From: Bacteroidota bacterium
Lineage (GTDB): Bacteria; Bacteroidota; Bacteroidia; Chitinophagales; Saprospiraceae
Direction: 5' to 3'
NCBI GenBank assembly: GCA_024277695.1
Contig: JAJRUR010000068.1
Location: 1-7,228 of the forward strand
DNA length: 7,228 nucleotides
The notes under the pieces: generated by a model
Seen by the model: only the letters and a program-made list of their open reading frames with translations
What the model was told of the DNA's origin: nothing
The model's database searches: none
Shown: positions 1 to 5,146 of the stretch, in pieces
How the letters are laid out: each line of letters starts with the position of its first letter
How positions within the stretch are numbered: the first letter of the stretch is position 1
Made by a program: the position numbers and the translations under genes

Positions 1-25
1 ACCTATAGCAGGCAGCACGATGGGT

Positions 26-535
26 CTAGTTCCCCAACTTGCTCATCACTTGTGCGGTAACATCTTCACTTTCTTCAGCGTAGAGTAATTGACCTTTGCT
101 TGTATCAAATATATAGGTATAGCCTCCGGCTCTACCTACTTCTTTGACGACATTCTCTATCTTGAGGAGTATAGGAGTGAGAAGCTCTTCGCGTTTGTTC
201 ATAATTTTTTGTTGCGTTTCTTGCTCCAATTTGGCTATGCGCTGTTGTTCTGAGCCTAAAGATTTTTCGAGATCTTGCTGCTCAAGCGGAGAGAGTTCCC
301 CACTTTGGATCCGCCGTACCGCATCTTCGTATTTTTTCTGAAAAGCCTCATAATTGCTTTGAATGCTGGCCATGAGCGGCTCCTGAAAACTCTTGAGTTG
401 CGCTTCGGCTGTTTTGATATCCGGAAGAGAAGCCAAAAGATTGCCATAGTTGAGATGACCAAACTTCTGTGCTGAAAGCATCGAAGCAGAAAACATAAGC
501 CCTGCGAGTAATAGTGTTTTTATAGTTATATTCAT
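26..535 (-). CDS. ompH: OmpH/Skp-family periplasmic chaperone-like protein
   Basis: 169-residue exported protein of the OmpH/Skp family, whose known members are periplasmic chaperones that hold unfolded outer-membrane proteins before BamA-mediated insertion. Residues 1-22 form a signal peptide (hydrophobic TLLLAGLMFSASML, then SAQ), with likely cleavage before QKFGHLNYG. That segment is the typical first strand of the family (F-G-x-[LIV]-[ND]). Residues of about 40-125 are highly charged, Gln/Glu/Lys-rich and without proline over long runs, as expected for the long coiled-coil tentacle. The end GYTYIFDTSKGQLLYA followed by DVTAQVMSKLG matches the closing strand and helix seen in Bacteroidota OmpH proteins. 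The length is normal. The ATG at 535 gives a complete signal peptide. Bacteroidota often carry ompH genes in tandem next to bamA; here only 25 bases downstream are visible, so that context cannot be tested. The family call is firm; chaperone function is inferred from the family. Confidence 0.9.
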   Translation of the reverse strand: MNITIKTLLLAGLMFSASMLSAQKFGHLNYGNLLASLPDIKTAEAQLKSFQEPLMASIQSNYEAFQKKYEDAVRRIQSGELSPLEQQDLEKSLGSEQQRIAKLEQETQQKIMNKREELLTPILLKIENVVKEVGRAGGYTYIFDTSKGQLLYAEESEDVTAQVMSKLGN

Positions 536-581
536 TCTAATTTGGATATGGTTTGTGTAATAAAAATAAATTGTATTTCAG

Positions 582-598
582 CCATAGAACATCTATGG
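582..598 (-). promoter_or_regulatory. Small hairpin in the ompH leader
   Basis: A perfect 6-bp inverted repeat CCATAG/CTATGG with a 5-base spacer lies between the candidate ompH -7 box and the start codon, so it would be in the 5' untranslated leader. It is followed on the minus strand by about 45 AT-rich bases before the ATG. It could be a leader hairpin or an operator half-site pair. No U-tract follows, so it is not a terminator. Confidence 0.3.
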
Positions 599-603
599 GG
601 GCA

Positions 604-611
604 CAAATGTA
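604..611 (-). promoter_or_regulatory. Candidate -7 element for ompH
   Basis: Read on the minus strand, these bases are TACATTTG, a full match to the Bacteroidota -7 consensus TAnnTTTG, about 70 nt upstream of the ompH ATG. No TTG is found 17-23 nt further upstream, so the -33 part is missing or very weak. Confidence 0.4.
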
Positions 612-946
612 ACCGTTTTATAGTTTTTTAGGAATATTTTAACGCCAGGACAATCAAGAGGCATTAAAGTCTATGGCTTTGGGGCTACCTTTTCTATAAA
701 GGGCGGTTTAGTTAGAACTCCAAAACTTGTACTGTGATGTCGAGCAACACATCCATTTCTTTAGCTGAGCCACACAGGACATTTTTAGCTGAGTAATAGC
801 GGCGAGCCACAAACTAGGTCTTGCTCTCAAATAGTTCTCCCCCGCACCTCCAAAGCTGACAGTCTCCGAAAAGAAGGATTTGGTGTTTTCGAACTGTCCT
901 TACACACTCATGCGCTTGAGCAGCTCGACTCAGAAACTTGCCAAGT
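612..946. other. Gene-free intergenic region between tatA and ompH
   Basis: Together with the ompH leader this makes 411 bp without a convincing gene. No open frame longer than about 42 codons is intact here. It holds a palindromic sequence over the tatA stop codon (AAACTTG-c-CAAGTTT, 934-948), a long imperfect stem at 858-898, a 10-bp direct repeat TTTAGCTGAG at 760-769 and 784-793, and a third CTATGG hexamer at 671-676. No tRNA cloverleaf or recognisable SRP, tmRNA or RNase P core was seen. It could hold an unannotated small RNA or decayed coding sequence; neither is demonstrated. Confidence 0.6.
858..898. other. Imperfect 12-bp stem-loop, unassigned
   Basis: GACAGT (858-863) pairs with ACTGTC (893-898) and CGAAAA (867-872) pairs with TTTTCG (886-891). 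They are separated by a 3-versus-1-base internal loop and a 13-base terminal loop. It lies about 50 nt downstream of the tatA stop codon. No T-run follows on either strand, so a classical intrinsic terminator is unlikely. A structured 3' end of the tatA transcript or part of a small RNA is possible. Confidence 0.4.
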
Positions 947-1141
947 TTAGTTTGATTCGGCATCTTTCATACCCTCTTTGATCTCGCCTTCAATGCTGGC
1001 TTTGGCAGAGTTAAACTCTCGGATGCCCTTACCTAGGCCTCGCATGAGTTCAGGTATCTTCTTGCCTCCAAAAAGCAAGAGCACTACAGCCAAGATGACG
1101 ATAAGTTCAGTGCCTCCGGGTAAAAATGCTAAGTTCATCAT
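947..1141 (-). CDS. tatA: Sec-independent protein translocase subunit TatA/E
   Basis: 64-residue TatA/TatE-type protein. TatA protomers assemble with TatBC in the cytoplasmic membrane to form the passage for folded proteins with twin-arginine signals. The sequence shows the whole family plan: a short periplasmic N-terminus, one transmembrane helix (about residues 11-25, TELIVILAVVLLLFGG), the hinge motif FGGKKIPEL, an amphipathic helix MRGLGKGIREFNSAKASIEG, and a short acidic tail EGMKDAESN. Length is at the short end but normal for Bacteroidota. Two ATG codons are adjacent (1141 and 1138); the first is given, and either could be used. TatA is favoured over TatB by the small size and the FGGKK-type hinge. 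tatB or tatC is not in view, so tatA appears to stand alone, with its own candidate promoter at 1157-1188. Confidence 0.93.
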   Translation of the reverse strand: MMNLAFLPGGTELIVILAVVLLLFGGKKIPELMRGLGKGIREFNSAKASIEGEIKEGMKDAESN

Positions 1142-1156
1142 ATTGTTTTTTTTATG

Positions 1157-1188
1157 TAAAGATAATACAATCCTATGTCATAATCCAA
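1157..1188 (-). promoter_or_regulatory. Candidate promoter of tatA
   Basis: On the minus strand TTG (1188-1186) is followed after 21 bases by TATCTTTA (1164-1157), which fits the Bacteroidota -33/-7 pattern except for A in place of the final G. Transcription would start about 10 nt before the ATG, and the short leader is A-rich (ACATAAAAAAAACAAT). Hexamers TATGTC (1174-1179 and 1191-1196) and GACATA (1207-1212) surround the -33 element and may be regulator half-sites. Confidence 0.4.
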
Positions 1189-1190
1189 GT

Positions 1191-1212
1191 TATGTCGCAC
1201 TCTATAGACATA
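1191..1212. promoter_or_regulatory. Inverted repeat upstream of the tatA -33 box
   Basis: TATGTC and GACATA form a 6-bp perfect inverted repeat with a 10-base spacer, just upstream of the candidate tatA -33 element. A further direct copy of TATGTC lies at 1174-1179, inside the promoter spacer. The arrangement resembles an operator, but short hexamers in AT-rich DNA also recur by chance. Confidence 0.25.
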
Positions 1213-1255
1213 TACGCCTCAAAATAGTTTAACCCTATATGGAGATATCTATCAT

Positions 1256-1954
1256 TTAGTTATCTATCGGGTGGATAGCTTGACCTGTTGTTTTTGGTCG
1301 ATCTGATCTTTGGCACCGTGCATTGAGCTCTTGTTGATCTTGCAAGCTTAATATTCTGATGATTTGGCCATTTTTAAGTATTACAGAATATGGTATTTCC
1401 AGTTTAGGAGCATCTAGCGCATTCGGATTTTCTTTTTTCCACGACTTTATACCATCATCATAGGCTCCCTGCGACTCATATTTGGCTTCTGTTCCATCAG
1501 GAAAAATTACCACCACCGGAAAGATAAGCTCATAACATTTGCCCAGTTCAGGGTCATCTGTAGTAGTTTGGCACTCTTTAAGTGCTTCTTGTTCGGCTTG
1601 TTCGTCGAGTATGGTCACCTGTCTGCCATCTTTGGTAAACACTATCTCATAAGGAAATTTTACCGTGGGTTTATAGGGCTCTCCGGGATGATTGCGTATA
1701 TACAATCGTATAACTCGAATACCGTGCGCTCGATTCTGTACTTCTTTCTCAGATCCATCCGGAAAGATAAGAGTTAGCGGATAAACAAATTCAAAACAAT
1801 CATCTTGTCCTAAAGAACCTCTGAAGTCTATGGTCTGTTCGTTTTGGATTGTTGGCTGATCGATCGCTTCTTCTTTGACACAAGAGTACAGAGTCGATCC
1901 GACAATAATAATGGCTAGGAGTGCTAAAAGTCCAAAATATCTGTTCGTTTTCAT
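1256..1954 (-). CDS. Putative lipoprotein with two FPDG-type repeat domains
   Basis: 232 residues; I do not recognise the family. Residues 1-24 are a lipoprotein signal peptide with a hydrophobic stretch FGLLALLAIIIVGS and lipobox LYSC, so Cys25 should be acylated. A linker with IDFRG (42-46) follows. Two copies of one domain come next: residues 53-128 and 140-214. Each opens with Cys and [FY]EL/EFV-[YF]P, contains IFPDG[ST], then a helix-like charged segment, then FPY/IPY-x-[IV], an NG/DG turn and a helix ending in a second Cys. The paired cysteines (C53/C128, C140/C214) are 75 and 74 residues apart and could form one disulfide per domain. The gene is a paralogue of the three-repeat lipoprotein at 2994-3944, sharing the IDFRG linker and a similar last domain (VILKNGQ, LQDQQELNARC). 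It is expected to be anchored at the outer membrane or cell surface; function unknown. Confidence 0.82.
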   Translation of the reverse strand: MKTNRYFGLLALLAIIIVGSTLYSCVKEEAIDQPTIQNEQTIDFRGSLGQDDCFEFVYPLTLIFPDGSEKEVQNRAHGIRVIRLYIRNHPGEPYKPTVKFPYEIVFTKDGRQVTILDEQAEQEALKECQTTTDDPELGKCYELIFPVVVIFPDGTEAKYESQGAYDDGIKSWKKENPNALDAPKLEIPYSVILKNGQIIRILSLQDQQELNARCQRSDRPKTTGQAIHPIDN

Positions 1955-2198
1955 CTTTTTGTGATTTAGTGAATGGTTTGATTACAATTAGGTTTCCGAG
2001 ACTCCATCACACTACATGATTATAAAATTATAACAAAAATCTATCCATATCAAGTATTCTGAGGATTATTTATAAATTTTTTTTGGCTGTTATTAGTCAA
2101 ATTTCGGCCAAGCAAATGATTATAGTTACATTATATATAATGAAATAAACAGATATAAAAAGAAATATTTTTTCGGATGGGCCGGATAATTGCCTATT
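1955..2198. other. AT-rich intergenic region with palindrome
   Basis: 244 bp between the cysteine-rich gene and the two-repeat lipoprotein gene. It contains a candidate promoter (2023-2053) and a perfect 14-bp palindrome CATTATATATAATG at 2129-2142. No terminator-like hairpin with a T-run was found after the cysteine-rich gene. Confidence 0.5.
2023..2053 (-). promoter_or_regulatory. Candidate promoter of the two-repeat lipoprotein gene
   Basis: On the minus strand TTG (2053-2051) is followed after 20 bases by TAATTTTA (2030-2023), matching TTG-N(17-23)-TAnnTTTG except for the last base. This predicts a leader of about 60 nt before the ATG at 1954. The region is very AT-rich, so chance matches are likely. 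Confidence 0.33.
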
Positions 2199-2849
2199 TT
2201 AATCACACCTGCCGGAGCATCCGGTAATCTCGCGGCAATTGATTGGGGATCCGGTATCACTATAGTCACAAACTGTAACGGTGCGTTCTGCACAAGAGAT
2301 GACACTGCCACAAGGACATGTAACGGTAATCGAGCTTTCTCCGCAACTGCAGGTTCCGGTCTGGGTACAGTCTGAGGCAGCGCTCTGGTCTGCACCCAAA
2401 ATGTCAGGGATACCGTTATTCGATCCAAAGTTGCTGCTCCCACCACCGAATTGTGGTTGGTAATCTTGGTGATCTGCTTCTTGGTAGGCCAAAAATAATT
2501 TTAGTTTTTTTGGTAGTTTTTTATAATTGGACTTATTAAATAGTTTGTAGCTCTCATCCTTGCCCAGTCGATAAAGCACTTTGTCGTGCTTATTTCTTTT
2601 AATACTGAAATATTTTTTTCTATTTTTTAAGATTTCCAAATTTGCAAATCGACCTTTTTTGGTATATCTTACTAGGTATAGGTCATCGCCATCTTGATAG
2701 TGGTAGATAGTCTGATTGTTGGTTTTGTCCTGAATGACTTTGCGTAGTACAAAGGGCATTTCCGGTGGGTTGTGCGTTTGTAAGTTCTTTTGTGGGTCAC
2801 TAAAGAAGTAAGCGCCATAGATGCTGATCAAAACGATAAATAGTTTCAT
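2199..2849 (-). CDS. Unrecognised exported protein with Cys-rich tail
   Basis: 216 residues; no family recognised. The N-terminus (MKLFIVLISIYGAYFFS) is a short hydrophobic segment with one lysine, consistent with a signal peptide, possibly cut near residues 13-17. Residues 20-125 are rich in Lys, Asn and Tyr (for example LKNRKKYFSIKRNKHDK) and contain no cysteine. Some lines (IYHYQDGDDLYLVRYTKKGRF) read like beta-strands. Residues 131-147 form a Gly/Ser/Asn-rich linker. Residues 161-215 carry ten cysteines (161, 167, 169, 178, 180, 186, 194, 205, 211, 215), including two TCxCG motifs 11 residues apart. Base composition changes along the gene: the body is strongly AT-rich and the tail is GC-richer. 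The start at 2849 is supported by the hydrophobic N-terminus and by a perfect -7 box 29 nt upstream. The gene sits between two paralogous lipoprotein genes. A disulfide-rich extracellular tail or a metal-binding tail are both possible. Confidence 0.72.
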   Translation of the reverse strand: MKLFIVLISIYGAYFFSDPQKNLQTHNPPEMPFVLRKVIQDKTNNQTIYHYQDGDDLYLVRYTKKGRFANLEILKNRKKYFSIKRNKHDKVLYRLGKDESYKLFNKSNYKKLPKKLKLFLAYQEADHQDYQPQFGGGSSNFGSNNGIPDILGADQSAASDCTQTGTCSCGESSITVTCPCGSVISCAERTVTVCDYSDTGSPINCREITGCSGRCD

Positions 2850-2877
2850 GATATGTTTATTTTTTCTTTTGGAGTTA

Positions 2878-2905
2878 CAAAGTTAAACTTATTAAGTCGA
2901 TACAG
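2878..2905 (-). promoter_or_regulatory. Candidate promoter of the Cys-rich protein gene
   Basis: TAACTTTG (2885-2878, minus strand) matches the Bacteroidota -7 consensus TAnnTTTG exactly. A CTG at 2905-2903, 17 bases upstream, is an imperfect -33. The leader to the ATG at 2849 is A-rich (AAAAGAAAAAATAAAC). Confidence 0.42.
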
Positions 2906-2927
2906 ATATCACCCAAAGAGGTGATAT
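2906..2927. promoter_or_regulatory. 8-bp perfect inverted repeat, possible operator
   Basis: ATATCACC (2906-2913) and GGTGATAT (2920-2927) flank a 6-base spacer. The repeat abuts the position of the -33 element of the Cys-rich protein gene, between that promoter and the terminator of the upstream gene. The position suits a regulator binding site. It is not followed by a T-run, so it is not a second terminator of the usual kind. Confidence 0.38.
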
Positions 2928-2939
2928 AACAACAAAAAT

Positions 2940-2966
2940 GGCCACTCACAAAACCTGTGAGCGGCC
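2940..2966 (-). terminator. Intrinsic terminator after the three-repeat lipoprotein gene
   Basis: On the minus strand GGCCGCTCACA and TGTGAGTGGCC pair over 11 positions, one of them G-U in RNA, around a 5-base loop, and are followed by ATTTTTGTTG. The stem lies 27 bases past the stop codon of the lipoprotein gene. In the opposite direction the G-U pair becomes an A-C mismatch, which supports minus-strand use. Good stem, GC-rich base and T-run make this a convincing Rho-independent terminator. Confidence 0.8.
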
Positions 2967-2993
2967 AAAAGTTATATCGGACACGAACCGGTG

Positions 2994-3944
2994 TTAATTA
3001 TTACTTGCTTTAAAATCGGATTTTTGGATATCGTGTCTTCGATGTCTTCTACAGTTTTGCTTTAATTCTTGTTGATCTTCTAAATTTTCGATAGTGACCT
3101 GGTCACCATTTTTGAGGATTACATCATAAGGAAACTGTATTTGCGGTCGTGTGGAGTGACCGCGATTGTCTTTTTTCCAAGCGTGGATAGCTCGTTTCAA
3201 TTCTTCCTTGTTTTGGACCTCTACGGTAGATCCGTCGGGAAACTCTAGCGTGACGGGAAAGACCAGCTCATAACACCTAGCGCGATCCGGTACATTATCT
3301 TTTACACAACTTTTGAGCAGACGTCTCCATTGATCGGCATTTTCCAGAGTAATGATGTCGCCATTTTCGAGTTCTACCTGGTAAGGAAATTGAAATTTCG
3401 GACGAAAAGGCTCACCGGGATTGTCTTGACGGTATGCTCGTACCGCAGCTTTCATTTCTTGCTTGTTTTGGACCTCTACGGTAGATCCGTCGGGAAACTC
3501 TAGCGTGACGGGAAAGACTACTGAAAAGCACTTGGGGCGATCCGGCAAGTTATCTTTTATACAGTTTCTGAGTAGGCGTCTTAATTGGCGACGATTCTCT
3601 AGGGTGACTATTTCGCCGCTAGCTAGTTCCACATCAAAAGGAAACTGAATTATTGGGCGAAAGCGCTCACCCGGGTTGGCTTCGTGGTAAGCCCGCACGG
3701 CAGCTTTAAATTCTTCCTTGCTTTGGACCTCTACGGTAGATCCGTCGGGAAACTCTAGCGTGACGGGAAAGACTACTGAAAAGCATCGATGCTCTCCATC
3801 ATCCCCAAATCCTCTAAAGTCAATTTCCTCTGTTTCATTTTTGGCTTGAGCCATGTCCTCATCTTGAGTACATCCGTAAGAAATAAGACCGATAGCTAGT
3901 AACAGCATCAGTGTAAGACCTGAAAAAAAACGATTAAGATTCAT
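2994..3944 (-). CDS. Putative lipoprotein with three FPDG-type repeat domains
   Basis: 316 residues from the ATG at 3944. The frame stays open upstream to a TTG at 4001, but the ATG at 3944 places a proper lipoprotein signal at the start (SGLTLMLLLAIGLISYGC, Cys25), and a candidate promoter lies in the upstream part. After an acidic linker with IDFRG (41-45) come three copies of one domain at residues 54-128, 139-213 and 224-298. Each is bounded by Cys residues 74 apart, with an exact 85-residue period. Each begins C[FY]-[SE]-[VL]-VFPVTLEFPDGSTVEVQ, then a charged helix, then QFP[FY]-x-V, [SN]G, TLEN/TIEN and a helix ending in Cys. A basic tail with RRHRRH (299-304) closes the protein. It is a paralogue of the gene at 1256-1954, whose second domain most resembles the third domain here. 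The likely location is the outer membrane or cell surface; function and fold not recognised. A binding or adhesion role would be a guess. Confidence 0.84.
   Translation of the reverse strand: MNLNRFFSGLTLMLLLAIGLISYGCTQDEDMAQAKNETEEIDFRGFGDDGEHRCFSVVFPVTLEFPDGSTVEVQSKEEFKAAVRAYHEANPGERFRPIIQFPFDVELASGEIVTLENRRQLRRLLRNCIKDNLPDRPKCFSVVFPVTLEFPDGSTVEVQNKQEMKAAVRAYRQDNPGEPFRPKFQFPYQVELENGDIITLENADQWRRLLKSCVKDNVPDRARCYELVFPVTLEFPDGSTVEVQNKEELKRAIHAWKKDNRGHSTRPQIQFPYDVILKNGDQVTIENLEDQQELKQNCRRHRRHDIQKSDFKASNN
3051..3785 (-). repeat. Three in-gene tandem repeats, 255-bp period
   Basis: Copies run 3785-3561, 3530-3306 and 3275-3051 (Cys to Cys), each separated by a 10-codon linker such as IKDNLPDRPK or VKDNVPDRAR. 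Bases 3212-3263, 3467-3518 and 3722-3773 are identical in all three copies (52 bp). Identity extends to 64 bp between the two upstream copies (3467-3530 and 3722-3785) and to 57 bp between the two downstream copies (3207-3263 and 3462-3518). The rest of each unit has diverged at both silent and amino-acid-changing sites. Confidence 0.95.
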
Positions 3945-3967
3945 AAGATATAATTTTTTTATGGTGA

Positions 3968-4001
3968 TAAAGATACTCATTAGACTCCAGAAAAGAGCCA
4001 A
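3968..4001 (-). promoter_or_regulatory. Candidate promoter of the three-repeat lipoprotein gene
   Basis: On the minus strand TTG (4001-3999, within GTTTG) is followed after 23 bases by TATCTTTA (3975-3968), the same -7 octamer as at tatA. It gives a leader of about 18 nt to the ATG at 3944 and would make an upstream TTG start at 4001 impossible on this transcript. Confidence 0.38.
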
Positions 4002-4027
4002 ACGTTTAATCTACTCTAAAAATAAAA

Positions 4028-5146
4028 TTATATTTTTTTGTTCGGATCGAGCGACTCGGTCAAGGACTTGACGGCTTTCCATTCTCCAAAAAAGTTTCGT
4101 CCGATAATCCTCAAAACCGTATAAGCAGGAATGGCGAGTATTAATCCCGGCAATCCTGCCAGTTTTCCACCGACCAAAACTACCAGAAAGATCTCCAAGG
4201 GGTGCGCCTGGACACTTTTGCCGATGACATTGGGCTGAACCACTAAACCGTCTATCTGTTGAACGGCCAAAATCACACCGATCAGGACGAGGATTTTGGG
4301 CAAGAGTACTGAAGAAAAATCCATACCCGCATACGAAGAGACGGTGATAAACGTGCCGAATAACATTCCGATCAATGGGCCGACATAGGGTACGACATTG
4401 AGCAATCCTGCAATAAATGCAATCAAAAGCGCATTCTTAAATCCAATAATGGCCAAAGTGACATAGCACATCAAGGTAAAAATCACAGCTTGTACAACTA
4501 ATCCTCCAAAATACCTTGACAACATTTTGCGTGTCTGTAACAATACCGAATGCGAACCGTCTACATAAGCATCCGGGATGACTGAAGTGATCATGCGGCC
4601 AAAGAGATTTTTGTCTTTTAAAAAGTAAAAACTGATAAATAAAATCGAAAATAATGCTATGAACAAATCTCCGATAGTACCTACCAAAGACTGAAAGTAC
4701 TGAATAATCGTTTTGGGATGAAAAGACTTGGTCAGTAGATTCTGAAGTTCCAGCTCTAAACTTCTATCATCCTCCACCAAGGAGCGCTGCTTGAGCCAAT
4801 CCTCCATTTTTAAAACCGGGCCGCGTATAGAAGAAGAGATATCATCCATCCCTATCTCTGAAAGATGTTTGGCTTCATGGATGATAAGTGGCACTATAAA
4901 TGACGCTACCAAATACAAAACCAATAAGAATGTCACTAAGGTTGTGAGTGCTGCCATCGTCCGATTCAATCTAAATTTTTTTGCTCTGATCGTAGTCAAA
5001 TATTCTACCATGGGAGCTCCGATGATGGACAGTACCCAGGCTATCAATATATAACTGAGGATATCTCTAAATACAACAACAGCCCAAACAACTACGAGCA
5101 AGACTATCGCTCCGAAAATGATTTTAGTCAGTTTGTTTATCGTCAT
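4028..5146 (-). CDS. AI-2E family transporter (PerM-like membrane protein)
   Basis: 372-residue integral membrane protein of the AI-2E/PerM family (the former UPF0118). Members include the E. coli autoinducer-2 exporter TqsA and Na+/H+ antiporters of other bacteria, so substrate cannot be told from family alone. Hydrophobic segments lie at about residues 8-25, 29-46, 65-90, 155-177, 215-235, 238-270, 283-300 and 315-347, close to the eight expected. The soluble loop at about 91-150 is the usual divergent periplasmic region. Family signatures are clear: NVVPYVGPLIG (250-260), VVQPNVIGKSVQAHPL (302-317) and GGKLAGLPGLILAIPAY (326-342). Length is typical. The start ATG overlaps the end of queG by 23 bp, suggesting one transcript and possible translational coupling. 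No terminator was seen after it, so some reading into the lipoprotein gene is possible. Confidence 0.92.
   Translation of the reverse strand: MTINKLTKIIFGAIVLLVVVWAVVVFRDILSYILIAWVLSIIGAPMVEYLTTIRAKKFRLNRTMAALTTLVTFLLVLYLVASFIVPLIIHEAKHLSEIGMDDISSSIRGPVLKMEDWLKQRSLVEDDRSLELELQNLLTKSFHPKTIIQYFQSLVGTIGDLFIALFSILFISFYFLKDKNLFGRMITSVIPDAYVDGSHSVLLQTRKMLSRYFGGLVVQAVIFTLMCYVTLAIIGFKNALLIAFIAGLLNVVPYVGPLIGMLFGTFITVSSYAGMDFSSVLLPKILVLIGVILAVQQIDGLVVQPNVIGKSVQAHPLEIFLVVLVGGKLAGLPGLILAIPAYTVLRIIGRNFFGEWKAVKSLTESLDPNKKI

Noticed and set aside
712..942. Possible broken gene, a minus-strand frame with one internal TAG at 814-816
   Set aside because: A run of about 42 stop-free codons followed by about 33 more is not rare by chance, and the translation resembles no family I know. 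Kept only as a remark on the intergenic region.
2129..2142. Palindrome CATTATATATAATG as a terminator of the Cys-rich gene
   Set aside because: It is made almost only of A and T, has no GC stem and no following T-run, and such palindromes are common in AT-rich spacers.
2126..2446. 106-codon minus-strand open frame overlapping the Cys-rich gene
   Set aside because: It overlaps the tail of the 216-residue frame in another register, lacks a signal peptide or promoter, and its apparent proline/valine richness follows from the GC-rich tail codons.
3051..3785. CRISPR-like or mobile repeat array
   Set aside because: The regular 255-bp spacing is in frame within one long coding sequence and encodes repeated protein domains. 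The repeats are far too widely spaced for CRISPR and there are no cas genes.
3945..4001. N-terminal extension of the three-repeat lipoprotein from a TTG at 4001 or an ATG at 3980
   Set aside because: It would bury the lipoprotein signal peptide behind 12-19 extra residues and overlap the candidate promoter. The ATG at 3944 gives a normal lipobox at Cys25.
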